Positions 1-7,574 of a DNA stretch of 10,930 nucleotides are shown here, in pieces. Source of the DNA: an uncultured Gammaproteobacteria bacterium (GTDB lineage: Bacteria; Pseudomonadota; Gammaproteobacteria; Rariloculales; Rariloculaceae); contig CAMPKU010000151.1 in assembly GCA_946887385.1 (NCBI GenBank), forward strand, positions 1 through 10,930. Reading direction: 5' to 3'. The translations under genes were made by a program, and so were the position numbers. Below the pieces are notes generated by a model. That model made no database searches and had not been told where the DNA came from. It worked only from the letters and a program-made list of their open reading frames with translations. The stretch's first letter is position 1. Each line of letters starts with the position of its first letter.

Positions 1-1
1 G

Positions 2-82
2 GATCGGGCGCATCGGCGCTCCGTCTCGCTCGATCCGGACGATGCGATGAGCCCTGAGCACGGCGATGGCGCGCACGCGTGA
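2..82 (+). CDS. 3' end of an unidentified gene (partial)
   Basis: An open frame enters from the left edge and stops at TGA 80-82. About 26 residues are visible and are mostly polar and acidic, including the stretch SVSLDPDDAMSPE. The final stop overlaps the GTG start of the permease as GTGA (79-82), the usual sign of translational coupling inside an operon. This overlap is the main reason to treat the frame as coding. The family cannot be recognised from this tail. It probably encodes a protein transcribed with the downstream permease. It could also be a chance open frame, since only 81 bases are visible. Confidence 0.45.
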   Translation, partial: DRAHRRSVSLDPDDAMSPEHGDGAHA

Positions 83-1404
83 CAACGCGCGGCGCCGCCG
101 CGCGGCCCGACGGTGGCCGGCTGATTCGCGAGGTCGGCACGCCCGGGGCCGTGCTCATGGGCCTCGGCGCGATGATCGGCACGGGCGTATTCGTGAGCCT
201 CGGGCTTGCCGCCGGGATCGCCGGCCCCGCCGTGCTCGTGGCGCTCGCCCTCGCGGCCGGCGTCGCGCTCTGCAACGGGCTCTCGAGCGCGCAGCTGGCT
301 GCAGTGCATCCTGTGAGCGGCGGCACCTACGAGTACGGCTACCGCTATCTCAACTCGTGGGCCGGCTTCACGGCCGGCTGGGTGTTCCTCGTCGCGAAGT
401 CTGCCTCGGCGGCCACGGCAGCGCTCGGGTTCTCGGGTTACGCACTGCACGCGCTCGAGCAAGAAAGCGACTATCTCGTACCGCTCGCGCTCGGCACCGT
501 AGCCGTGCTCACGGGCGTCGTCGTTACGGGACTGCGGCGCTCGAACACCGCGAACGCCGCGATCGTCGCCGTTACGCTGGTCGCACTCGCGTTCTTCGTT
601 GTTGCCGGTATTCCGTCGGTACAGACGAGTAACCTATCGCCGTCCTTCGCCGTCGCCGGCCGTGCCGTCGGCATCGCTGCTCTGCTCGAGGCCACCGCGC
701 TGATGTTCGTCGCCTACACCGGCTACGCGCGCATCGCGACACTCGGCGAGGAAGTCCGCGATCCGCAGCGTACGATCCCGAGGGCGATCGTGCTGGCGGC
801 CGTGCTCGTGATGCTTCTGTACGGCGCTGTCGCAGCCGTCGCCATCGGCGTTGCGGGAAGCGACGGACTGCTCGCCGCCACCGAAGATCGGGCGGCTCCG
901 CTCGCGGTCGTCGCCGAGAGATTCGCCGCTCCGGGCGCGAGCGCGGTGCTGACGATCGGCGCGCTGACTGCAATGCTAGGCGTGCTGCTGAACCTGATTC
1001 TCGGTTTGTCTCGCGTCGTGCTCGCGATGGCCCGCCGCGGTGATTTGTTCCGCGTGCTTTCGACCGTGGACGCGCACGGTAAGAGCCCTTACTGGGCCGT
1101 GCTTGCGGTCGGCGTGGTCGTAGCGGGTACCGCAGCAATCGGCGACGTGCGGACAACCTGGTCGTTCAGCGCGTTCAGCGTGTTGATTTACTACGCACTC
1201 ACGAACCTAGCGGCCTTGCGCATGCCCGCCGTGGAACGGCGCTATCCGCGCTCCGTGGCTATCGCCGGCTTGATCGCCTGCCTCGGGCTCGCGTTTTGGG
1301 TGGACGTCCGCGTGTGGCTGGCGGGCTTGGCGCTCATTGCGTTCGGCCTCGGCTGGCATGCCGTAGTGCGTCGGTGGCACCGGACGACTTTACCTCAGGG
1401 GTAG
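79..1404 (+). CDS. APC-superfamily amino-acid/polyamine-type permease
   Basis: The 441-residue product is an inner-membrane secondary transporter of the amino acid-polyamine-organocation superfamily, expected to have about 12 transmembrane helices. Near the N-terminus it has the unwound-helix motif GLGAMIGTGVF (residues 28-38). In the middle it has FVAYTGYARIATLGEE (210-225) followed by DPQRTIP, the loop typical of APC carriers. Hydrophobic segments recur through to the C-terminus. The start is GTG 79, because an in-frame stop lies at 55-57 and there is no other start codon between. It overlaps the preceding frame as GTGA. The 3' end overlaps the convergent histidine kinase by 15 bp (1390-1404). 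The substrate cannot be told from the sequence; amino acids or amines are the family's usual cargo. Family assignment is secure, substrate unknown. Confidence 0.9.
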   Translation: MTTRGAAARPDGGRLIREVGTPGAVLMGLGAMIGTGVFVSLGLAAGIAGPAVLVALALAAGVALCNGLSSAQLAAVHPVSGGTYEYGYRYLNSWAGFTAGWVFLVAKSASAATAALGFSGYALHALEQESDYLVPLALGTVAVLTGVVVTGLRRSNTANAAIVAVTLVALAFFVVAGIPSVQTSNLSPSFAVAGRAVGIAALLEATALMFVAYTGYARIATLGEEVRDPQRTIPRAIVLAAVLVMLLYGAVAAVAIGVAGSDGLLAATEDRAAPLAVVAERFAAPGASAVLTIGALTAMLGVLLNLILGLSRVVLAMARRGDLFRVLSTVDAHGKSPYWAVLAVGVVVAGTAAIGDVRTTWSFSAFSVLIYYALTNLAALRMPAVERRYPRSVAIAGLIACLGLAFWVDVRVWLAGLALIAFGLGWHAVVRRWHRTTLPQG

Positions 1405-2757
1405 CCGCACCTCGAATCGCGAGCCGCGCTCGACCTCGCTGGTAACCGTGATCGCACCGCCATGCGACTCCGCGATCCAACGTGCAATGGCAAGCCCGAG
1501 CCCGGCGCCGCCATGCTCACGCGAGCGCGCGCGATCGGTGCGATAAAATCGGTCGAACACGTGCGGGATGTCCTCAGGTGAGATGCCGATGCCGTTGTCG
1601 CGGACCTCGCCGACGACGCTGTCGCCTTGCTCCCGCAGGCCGACGTCGATCCGTCCTCCGGCCGGTGTGTACTTGACCGCGTTGTCGAGCAGTATCAAGA
1701 ACAGCCGCCGCAGGGCGTGCAGGTCTCCGCCGACATGCATGCGCGATTCCGAGGACAGCTCCACCGCCAACTCGAGGCCCTTCACTCGTGCGAGCACTTC
1801 GGCTTGCGCGCACGCTTCGCCGACCGCCGCAGCCAAGTCGACGTTGTGGCGTTGCAGCGCCGCAGCGCCCGAGTCGGCCTTCGCGAGCAGCAATAGGTTC
1901 TCCGTGAGGTGCGAGGTGCGCTCCACTTCCGCGATGATCTGCTCGAGCGCCGCGCGCGCCTCGCCGCCGTCACGATCGGGAGCGCGCAGCGCAACCTCGG
2001 CGGTCGTGCGCATGACGGCGAGCGGCGTGCGCAGCTCGTGTGAGGCGTCGGCGGTGAACCGCGATATCCGACTGAACGCCGTCTCGAGCCGTGACAGCAT
2101 CTCATTCAGCGTTGTCGACAAGCGCTCGAGCTCGTCGTTCGTGCGCGGCACGCGTAGACGTGCCGATAAATTGTCGGCCGAAAGCGAGCGCGCGGTCCGT
2201 GCGATTTCATCGACGGGGGCCAGCGCGCGTCGCGCAAGCCAGTATCCGCCCGTAGCGGCCAGCACGAGCATGAGCGGGAACATCCAAACGAGCATCCAGG
2301 CCGCTTCGCGAAGCCCTTCCTGTAAGTCGTGCAGCGGTGCGGCTACCTGGATCGTGAACGGGCGGCCGTCGATCTCGATCAGGTGTGAAGCGAATCTCAT
2401 AGGCTCGCCGCCGGCGAGCGCGTTCTCGAAGCGGTCCGCGCCGTCCGCGGCGAGAGGAATCATTGCGCCGGCCAGGGCCGTCCCGCGGTGTACGAGCGCG
2501 CCGTCGGCGTCGAACACCTGGAACAGCTCGCCATGCGCGCGAAACTCCTCCTTCACCTCATCCACGTCGAGCCGCGTCTTGTGGTCCTCGATAAACCGCT
2601 CGATGCCGGCAGCGCGCTCGAGCAATGTGTCGTCGATCGCGTGGTAGAGGCTACGCTGCACTCCGAACCACATCGCCGTGGCCAGCACGGCAAAGCCAAT
2701 CGCGAATGCGCCGGTGTACCACAGCGTGAGCCGGGCACCGATGGAGCGCAGGCTCAC
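1390..2757 (-). CDS. Two-component sensor histidine kinase (HAMP, HisKA, HATPase_c)
   Basis: The 455-residue product is a membrane sensor kinase that would autophosphorylate on histidine and pass the phosphate to the adjacent OmpR-type regulator. Domains in order: transmembrane helix 1 (about residues 10-33), a periplasmic sensor region of about 115 residues, transmembrane helix 2 (about 152-175), HAMP linker, H-box ASHELRTP with His240, N-box LLDNAVKYTP with Asn359, G1 box DNGIG (387-391), F-box FDRFYR, and G2 GGAGLGLAIA (416-425). All catalytic boxes are intact. The open frame runs upstream to 3156, but the true start is GTG 2757: it overlaps the regulator's TGA as GTGA, and MSLRSIGARLTLWYTGAF is a normal kinase N-terminus. 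Overall build resembles the CusS/QseC/TctE group, but the signal cannot be assigned. Confidence 0.93.
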   Translation of the reverse strand: MSLRSIGARLTLWYTGAFAIGFAVLATAMWFGVQRSLYHAIDDTLLERAAGIERFIEDHKTRLDVDEVKEEFRAHGELFQVFDADGALVHRGTALAGAMIPLAADGADRFENALAGGEPMRFASHLIEIDGRPFTIQVAAPLHDLQEGLREAAWMLVWMFPLMLVLAATGGYWLARRALAPVDEIARTARSLSADNLSARLRVPRTNDELERLSTTLNEMLSRLETAFSRISRFTADASHELRTPLAVMRTTAEVALRAPDRDGGEARAALEQIIAEVERTSHLTENLLLLAKADSGAAALQRHNVDLAAAVGEACAQAEVLARVKGLELAVELSSESRMHVGGDLHALRRLFLILLDNAVKYTPAGGRIDVGLREQGDSVVGEVRDNGIGISPEDIPHVFDRFYRTDRARSREHGGAGLGLAIARWIAESHGGAITVTSEVERGSRFEVRLPLR

Positions 2758-3431
2758 GGCTGCTCGGCGCGCACGCAGTAGCCGACGCCGCGCACGGTGT
2801 GGATGAGCTTGACGGGTTGCTCGGCGTCGATTTTGGAACGCAAGAGATGGATGAACGCGTCGAGAGTGTTGCTTTCGATGCTGCTGTCGTAGCCCCATAC
2901 GGCTTCGATCAACGTCTGGCGCGGTACTGTTTGTCCGGCGCGGTGCATGAGGAAGTGCAGCAGGCTGAACTCCTTGGTGCTGAGCTTGATCGGGGCTCCG
3001 GCGCGCATGACTTGTCGCGTCGCGGGATCGAGAGCCAGATCGGACAGCGCGAGCACTGGCAGCTGTGTCGCTGGAATCCGCCGCGCCAGAGCGCGCAGCC
3101 GGGCAAGCAGCACTTCGAACGCAAACGGCTTGCTCAAGTAATCGTCGACGCCGCAATCGAGACCGGTGACGATGTCGGGGGTGGCATCGCGGGCCGTCAG
3201 CATCAGAATGCGCGTGGCCACGTTGGCTTGCCGAAGCCGCCGCGCCACTTCAATTCCCTCGAGCTTGGGCAGCATCCAATCGAGGATCATGAGGTCGTGT
3301 TCGCTGTTGCGCGCCAGGTCGAGCGCTTGTTGGCCGTCGGCGGCCACCAGCACGGAGTAGCCCTCGCGCTCGAGGCCGCGGCGCAACTGCTCCGCCATTC
3401 GGCGCTCGTCTTCGGCGATCAGTACTCGCAT
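2754..3431 (-). CDS. OmpR/PhoB-family response regulator
   Basis: The 225-residue product is a DNA-binding response regulator. The receiver domain (about residues 1-115) has the acidic pair E7/D8, phospho-acceptor Asp51 in LMILDWMLPKLEG, Thr79 and Lys101 in YLSKPF. The C-terminal winged-helix domain (about 125-222) has KLSTKEFSLLHFLM and ends in HTVRGVGYCV, as in OmpR/PhoB proteins. The ATG at 3431 has an AAGGAG ribosome-binding site (complement of 3445-3450), though 13 bases away, which is slightly long. It is the first gene of a two-gene operon and shares a 4-bp GTGA overlap with the kinase. A perfect inverted repeat lies in its promoter region, so autoregulation is plausible. The receiver wording is closest to CusR/PcoR-like regulators, but no metal-resistance gene is next to it. 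Confidence 0.95.
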   Translation of the reverse strand: MRVLIAEDERRMAEQLRRGLEREGYSVLVAADGQQALDLARNSEHDLMILDWMLPKLEGIEVARRLRQANVATRILMLTARDATPDIVTGLDCGVDDYLSKPFAFEVLLARLRALARRIPATQLPVLALSDLALDPATRQVMRAGAPIKLSTKEFSLLHFLMHRAGQTVPRQTLIEAVWGYDSSIESNTLDAFIHLLRSKIDAEQPVKLIHTVRGVGYCVRAEQP

Positions 3432-3450
3432 ATGGGCGGAGATGCTCCTT

Positions 3451-3476
3451 GATCTCGAGCGCTACTATACGAGATC
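3451..3476 (-). promoter_or_regulatory. Probable regulator promoter with inverted repeat
   Basis: On the minus strand TATAGT (complement of 3464-3469) matches a sigma70 -10 box at 5 of 6 bases, about 33 bases before the regulator ATG. No convincing -35 box is found at the normal distance, so activation by a factor is possible. GATCTCG (3451-3457) and CGAGATC (3470-3476) form a perfect inverted repeat with 7-bp arms and a 12-bp spacer that contains the -10 box. That position fits an autoregulatory operator, but no binding data exist; a chance repeat cannot be excluded. Confidence 0.4.
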
Positions 3477-3645
3477 GCCGTGAAACGGAGGCTCGGCAGG
3501 GCGTTAAAGGCACCGCTCGGCGGCAGGTCCGGCGCCCACGCTAGCTGGCGAAGGTTACTGGCTCCTACGTGCAGTTTCACGGCTGCCCTGGGCTGTTGCG
3601 CTGTGCGATCATCACGGCCCGATTCCCTACGGATCCGCCATCCCG

Positions 3646-5469
3646 ATGCCGCCAGCGCCTCTGGAAAACGCTCGTCGAGTGCTGCACGACGTTTTCGGCT
3701 ACGCGAGCTTTCGCGGGCACCAAGAGGCGGTGATCGCTGCCGCGCTTGCCGGCGACGATGCGCTCGTGCTCATGCCCACGGGCGGCGGCAAGTCGCTGTG
3801 CTACCAGATCCCCGCCATCGTGCGCGACGGTGTGGGCATCATCGTGTCGCCGCTGATCGCGCTCATGGAGGATCAGGTGCGGGCGCTGCGCGAGGCGGGC
3901 GTGGCCGCCGCATTCCTGAACTCAACGCTGCGCCGCAGAGAGCAAGACGACGTCATCGCGGCGCTGCGCCGCGGCAAGCTCGATCTTCTGTACCTGGCGC
4001 CCGAGCGGTTGCTGCAAGACGAAACGTTGGCGCTGTTGCGCGAAGTGCAGGTGTCGATCATCGCCATCGACGAAGCGCACTGCGTTTCGCAGTGGGGCCA
4101 TGATTTCCGGGCGGAGTATCTCGGCTTGGGTGCGCTGAAACAGTGGCTGCCCGGCGTGCCGCGCATGGCGCTCACGGCAACGGCCACGCTGCCCACGCGC
4201 AACGAGATCGTCACGCGCCTCGAGCTCGATGCGCCGCGTGTGTTCGTGGAGCGCTTCGACCGCCCGAACATCCGTTACGCCGTGCAGCCGAAGACGGACG
4301 CGCGGCGGCAGTTGCGTGCGTTACTCGAGGGTCACCGCGGCGAGCCGGGCATCGTCTATTGCTTGTCGCGCGACAAGACCGAGAGCACGGCGGCGTGGCT
4401 CGCGGAGCAGGGTTTCGCGGCCGTGCCGTATCACGCCGGCCTTCCGGCCGAAACGCGCGCCGAGCACCAGCGGCGGTTCCTTGTGGAGGATGCGCTGATC
4501 GTGGTGGCGACGATCGCGTTCGGCATGGGTATAGACAAGCCCGACGTTCGTTTCGTGGCCCACCTCGATCTGCCGAAGAGCATCGAGGCGTACTACCAAG
4601 AAACGGGCCGTGCGGGCCGCGACGGCCAGCCGGCCGACGCCTGGATGGTGTACGGGCTCCAGGACGTGGTGCAGCTCAAGCAATTCGTTGCCGGATCGCA
4701 GGCCGACGAGCAGCACAAGCGCCGCGAATGGGCGAAGCTCGATGCATTGCTCGGCTGGTGCGAGGCCACCGAGTGCCGGCGCCGGCCGCTCCTCGAGTAC
4801 TTCGGCGAGCCGCGCACCGAGCCGTGCGGCAACTGCGACAACTGCACGAGCCCGCCCGTCACCTGGGACGGAACGGAAGCCGCCCGCAAGCTGCTGTCGG
4901 CGATCTACCGCACGGGGCAGATGTTCGGCGCGGCGCATGTGATCGACGTGCTGCTCGGCCAAGCCACGGAGAAGATCGCGCGGCATCGGCACGAGCGGTT
5001 GTCCGTGTTCGGCGTGGGCAGCGAGCTTCCCGTCGCTTCGTGGCGCTCGTTGCTGCGCCAGCTCTTGGTGCAGGGGTACGTGCGCGTCGACCATGAAGGC
5101 TTCGGAGCTTTGGCGCTCACCGAGGCGAGCCGCACGCTGTTGCGCGGCGAAACCACGCTGCGCGTGCGCGAGGATGCCAAGACGCCGGCGGCGCGCAAGT
5201 CGCGCGCGCCGCGCACGGCAACGAGCGAGATCGCGTCCGCCGACGAGCCGCTTTGGCAGGCGCTGCGCGAATGCCGGCGACAGCTCGCTGCCGAGCTCAA
5301 TGTGCCCCCGTACGTCATCTTCCATGACGCCACACTCCGTGAAATGGCCGCCGCGCGGCCCGCGGACGAATCGGGGTTGCTTGCGATCGGCGGCGTGGGG
5401 CAGACGAAGCTCTCGCGCTACGGCGGGCGGTTCCTGGACGTCTTGCGGGCGCACGCGCCTTCGAGCTGA
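3646..5469 (+). CDS. recQ: ATP-dependent DNA helicase RecQ
   Basis: The 607-residue product is a superfamily-2 3'-5' DNA helicase of recombination and replication-fork repair. Its length matches E. coli RecQ (about 609). Visible parts: motif 0 FRGHQEAV (Gln26), Walker A MPTGGGKS (Lys49), DEAH box [15 protein letters not shown] (141-155), motif III ALTATA, motif [15 protein letters not shown], and motif [15 protein letters not shown] zinc site of the RQC domain has Cys377, Cys394, Cys397 and Cys400. A winged-helix region follows, then a C-terminal HRDC domain from about residue 525, starting [18 protein letters not shown] 3646 gives the normal N-terminus; its ribosome-binding site is weak. It is transcribed divergently from the two-component operon; the 214-bp gap holds no other gene I can support. 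Confidence 0.97.
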   Translation: MPPAPLENARRVLHDVFGYASFRGHQEAVIAAALAGDDALVLMPTGGGKSLCYQIPAIVRDGVGIIVSPLIALMEDQVRALREAGVAAAFLNSTLRRREQDDVIAALRRGKLDLLYLAPERLLQDETLALLREVQVSIIAIDEAHCVSQWGHDFRAEYLGLGALKQWLPGVPRMALTATATLPTRNEIVTRLELDAPRVFVERFDRPNIRYAVQPKTDARRQLRALLEGHRGEPGIVYCLSRDKTESTAAWLAEQGFAAVPYHAGLPAETRAEHQRRFLVEDALIVVATIAFGMGIDKPDVRFVAHLDLPKSIEAYYQETGRAGRDGQPADAWMVYGLQDVVQLKQFVAGSQADEQHKRREWAKLDALLGWCEATECRRRPLLEYFGEPRTEPCGNCDNCTSPPVTWDGTEAARKLLSAIYRTGQMFGAAHVIDVLLGQATEKIARHRHERLSVFGVGSELPVASWRSLLRQLLVQGYVRVDHEGFGALALTEASRTLLRGETTLRVREDAKTPAARKSRAPRTATSEIASADEPLWQALRECRRQLAAELNVPPYVIFHDATLREMAAARPADESGLLAIGGVGQTKLSRYGGRFLDVLRAHAPSS

Positions 5470-5477
5470 CGTAGGCC

Positions 5478-5513
5478 GGAGGCGTCAAGAATTGTCGTAG
5501 CCGTTGACGCTCC
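5478..5513. promoter_or_regulatory. Imperfect inverted repeat over the -35 region
   Basis: GGAGGCGTCAA (5478-5488) and TTGACGCTCC (5504-5513) are complementary across 10 pairs with one bulged G; the inner GCGTCAA/TTGACGC arms are perfect with a 15-base loop. The right arm contains the likely -35 hexamer of the downstream operon. It could be an operator. It could also fold as a hairpin at the end of recQ mRNA, but no T-run follows, so a classic terminator is unlikely. Confidence 0.4.
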
Positions 5514-5533
5514 GCGCGAGGCGCCCCTATGCT
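5504..5533 (+). promoter_or_regulatory. Sigma70-like promoter of the secreted-protein operon
   Basis: TTGACG (5504-5509, 5 of 6 to consensus) and TATGCT (5528-5533, 4 of 6) are separated by 18 bases. Transcription would begin near 5540, about 20 bases before the ATG at 5560, which has a GAGGA ribosome-binding site at 5549-5553 with 6-base spacing. Inferred from sequence only. Confidence 0.5.
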
Positions 5534-5559
5534 CGGCCGAAACCCCGCGAGGACCTTCC

Positions 5560-6297
5560 ATGTCGTCAGTCAGCCTCAAGCTCAAGCTCGGCGCCGCCTT
5601 GCTCGGTGCGTGTGTCACCGGCGCCGTGTTCGCAGCAGAACGGCCCGATTTCACGGGCGTGTGGGGCACGTACCGCGGCCCGGGCGCGGCTCCGCCGGGG
5701 CGGGGTGGCGCGGCGCAGGCGCTGCCGCTGCGGCCCGAGGCGAAGGCCAAAGTGGACGCCTACCACGCGCTCGTCGATCCGCGCGGCGACACGCCGGGCG
5801 GGCACTGCCTCGGCACCGGCATGCCGGGCTCGATGCTGGGCTCAGGCGGCTACCCGATGGAGATCGTGCAGCACGACAACCTCATCCTCGTCGTGTTCGA
5901 AGCGCACGCCGAGATTCGCCGCATCTATTTGGGCGAGCCAGCCGATGAATCCGATCTGTTCCCGGACCGCAACGGTTACTCCGTCGGCCGCTGGGAAGGC
6001 GACACGCTGATCGTCGAGACCACGCATCTGAAAGAAGCCGTCGATCAAGGCCGCTATCCGCACAGTGAGAACGCGAAGATCGTCGAGGAGTACTCGCTGG
6101 CCGTGAACGACGACGGCACGAAGGTGCTCACGTCGAAGATGACGATGACGGATCCCGACTTCTACACTCAGCCGATCACGGCCGAGAAGAAGTGGCAATT
6201 CCTGCCCGGCGTGCGCTTGTTGCCGTACGAGTGCAACGAGCCCGCGTGGGAAGAGCATCTCGATCGGTTGCGTCAGGGGCAAGGCGACGCGGGCTGA
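5560..6297 (+). CDS. Secreted conserved protein of the 'DFTGVW' type
   Basis: The 245-residue product begins with a signal peptide: basic start, hydrophobic core LGAALLGACVTGAVFAA, probable cleavage near residue 26. The mature part opens with RPDFTGVWG. It continues with PMEIVQHDNLILVVFEAH, EIRRIYLGE, and GRWEGDTLIVETTHL (143-157), then PHSENAKIVEEYSL and ends near PYECNE. I recognise this pattern from large families of uncharacterised secreted proteins in Acidobacteria and some Gammaproteobacteria, with a lipocalin-like beta-rich look. No catalytic motif is evident and the function is unknown. The mature part has two cysteines (83 and 225) that could pair. It is the first gene of an operon with the DUF6152-like gene (20-base gap) and the aldolase, and all three products appear exported. 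Confidence 0.85.
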   Translation: MSSVSLKLKLGAALLGACVTGAVFAAERPDFTGVWGTYRGPGAAPPGRGGAAQALPLRPEAKAKVDAYHALVDPRGDTPGGHCLGTGMPGSMLGSGGYPMEIVQHDNLILVVFEAHAEIRRIYLGEPADESDLFPDRNGYSVGRWEGDTLIVETTHLKEAVDQGRYPHSENAKIVEEYSLAVNDDGTKVLTSKMTMTDPDFYTQPITAEKKWQFLPGVRLLPYECNEPAWEEHLDRLRQGQGDAG

Positions 6298-6317
6298 GCG
6301 GCCCGAGGGGGGTTGCG

Positions 6318-6674
6318 ATGAATAAGTCGATCGGACTGGCGTTCGCGCTTGTGTTGGCGCCGTGCGCCGCGCTGGCGCACCATTCGGCCATTCGCTTCGA
6401 TCTGTCGATTCGCGACAATCTGGTCACCGGCATCGTCAAGGAATGGGAGCCGGCCAATCCGCACACGAAGATCGTGCTCGAAATCACCGACGAGAAAGGC
6501 ACGCGCGACGTCGAGTTCGAAGGGCACAGCCGCAACAACTATTACCGCGGCGGTTGGCGCGACGGGATGGTGAACGTGGGCGACAAGATCACGTTGGTGG
6601 CCGCGCCGACGCGCGACGGCAGCGACGGCGGTTACGCGCTGGGCGTCATCACCACCGACGGCACGAGGTTTTAG
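6318..6674 (+). CDS. DUF6152-like small periplasmic protein
   Basis: The 118-residue product has a signal peptide MNKSIGLAFALVLAPCAALA, with predicted cleavage after Ala20. The mature protein would then begin His-His-Ser. The AHHS junction, followed by a strand-rich domain with GIVKEWEPANPHTKIVLEI, fits the DUF6152 family of uncharacterised exported proteins. Start ATG 6318 is preferred over the upstream open frame because it gives the signal peptide and has a purine-rich GAGGGGGG at 6305-6312. It follows the previous gene by 20 bases, and only two bases separate it from the aldolase, so all three are probably co-transcribed. Function unknown. The N-terminal histidine of the mature chain hints at metal binding, but that is inference. 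Confidence 0.82.
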   Translation: MNKSIGLAFALVLAPCAALAHHSAIRFDLSIRDNLVTGIVKEWEPANPHTKIVLEITDEKGTRDVEFEGHSRNNYYRGGWRDGMVNVGDKITLVAAPTRDGSDGGYALGVITTDGTRF

Positions 6675-6676
6675 CC

Positions 6677-7519
6677 ATGACACGCTCGACATTAGTCGGC
6701 GCCGCGTTGGCCGCGGCGGCATTGACCACGAGCGTCGTAGCACAGCAGAACGCCGCGCCGCGTGCGTATAACGCCGCCAAAGCGAAGCTCGATCGCGGCG
6801 AGCAGATCGTCGGCGGCACCGTCACGTCGGCGGATCCCGATATCTACTGCGCGATGGCGCGCTCGGGCTTCGATTTTTTGTGGATCGAGATGCAGCACAG
6901 CCCGCTCACCTATCAAGAGGTGGCGCGGATGATCTGGGCGTGCCGCGACGCACCCGCCGTGCCGTTCATCCGCGTGCCGGACTCCACACCGGGGGACATT
7001 CAGAAGGCCACCGACATCGGCGCGCTCGGCATCATCATCCCGCTCGTCGACAGCGTCGAAGAGATTCGCAGCGCCGTCGAGTACACGATGTACCCGCCGC
7101 AAGGTAAGCGCAGCCTCGGCAACGGCCAGTACGGTGCGCTGTACGGCAACACCTATCGACAGACGGCCAACGACAACATGGTCATCGTCGCCATGATCGA
7201 GTCGCCGGCCGGCGTGGCGCTCGCGGACGAGATCGCGAGCGTGCCGGGCGTCGACGTGGTCTTCGCAGCCAGCACGGACCTCGGCAGCTTCTCAGGTATG
7301 CGCCAAGGCCAGCCCGACTACGAAGCGATGGTGACGACGATCCACGATGCGACGCTCGAAGCCGGCCGCAAGCTCGGCGGCCCGCTCGCGTGGCGCGACC
7401 GCGCCGATTTCACCTTCTTCCAAGCGCCGCCCGAGAGCACCTTCATCCGCCTCGGCGTCGAAGCCGCCCTGCGCGCCGCCCCCACCGGCCAAGCCCCCAT
7501 CGAAGGCGCCGAACGCTAA
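6677..7519 (+). CDS. Exported HpcH/HpaI-type aldolase
   Basis: The 280-residue product is a class II pyruvate-aldolase-fold protein with a signal peptide (residues 1 to about 22, ending SVVAQQ), which is unusual for this normally cytoplasmic family. Family residues are present: the His of EMQHSP (His74), the Arg of FIRVP (Arg99), the metal-binding Glu of MIESPAG (Glu175) and Asp of ASTDLG (Asp201). GALGIIIPLVDSVEEI and YPPQGKRS also match. Catalysis (aldol cleavage or condensation of 2-keto acids with a divalent metal) is therefore plausible, probably in the periplasm; the substrate is unknown. ATG 6677 has GAGG at 6665-6668, two bases after the preceding stop. The TAA stop (7517-7519) lies inside the first copy of a tandem repeat, so the last residues may have been altered by repeat insertion. 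Confidence 0.88.
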   Translation: MTRSTLVGAALAAAALTTSVVAQQNAAPRAYNAAKAKLDRGEQIVGGTVTSADPDIYCAMARSGFDFLWIEMQHSPLTYQEVARMIWACRDAPAVPFIRVPDSTPGDIQKATDIGALGIIIPLVDSVEEIRSAVEYTMYPPQGKRSLGNGQYGALYGNTYRQTANDNMVIVAMIESPAGVALADEIASVPGVDVVFAASTDLGSFSGMRQGQPDYEAMVTTIHDATLEAGRKLGGPLAWRDRADFTFFQAPPESTFIRLGVEAALRAAPTGQAPIEGAER

Positions 7520-7557
7520 AAGTGACCGCTAAAAGGGGACGACCGCTAAAAGGGGAC
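7514..7557 (+). repeat. Tandem short repeats CGCTAAAAGKGGAC
   Basis: Three head-to-tail copies: CGCTAAAAGTGAC (7514-7526, one base short), CGCTAAAAGGGGAC (7527-7540), then three bases (GAC) and CGCTAAAAGGGGAC (7544-7557). The third copy is the beginning of the REP-like element at 7545-7574. The heptamer GCTAAAA is also doubled at 8296-8309 at the other copy. The first unit includes the aldolase's stop codon. The pattern looks like slippage or repeated insertion at the end of the element. Confidence 0.85.
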
Positions 7558-7574
7558 GGATTTATTTTCTGCGC
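7545..7574 (+). repeat. REP-like element, left direct-repeat copy
   Basis: Thirty bases from GCTAAAAGGGGACGG to TTTTCTGCGC are identical to 8303-8332 in the same orientation. Only the single arm is present here. A weaker echo, GGGACGGAATTATCTT, follows at 7586-7601. The GGGGACGGATTTATTTT core resembles palindromic repeats found with REP-associated tyrosine transposases (RAYTs); this link is from memory, and no transposase is in the window. Confidence 0.85.

Noticed and set aside
2758..3156. N-terminal extension of the histidine kinase frame
   Set aside because: The frame stays open across the regulator gene, but the extension is an arginine-rich translation of it in another frame; GTG 2757 gives a normal transmembrane start and a GTGA overlap.
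3480..4103. 207-residue plus-strand frame before and inside recQ
   Set aside because: Runs into recQ in a different frame, is rich in Arg and Ala, and has no family resemblance.
4321..5454. 377-residue minus-strand frame opposite recQ
   Set aside because: No recognisable domain; it lies antisense to a well-supported RecQ with every motif in place.
7514..7557. CRISPR array
   Set aside because: Only three very short, nearly contiguous units without spacers, and no cas genes.
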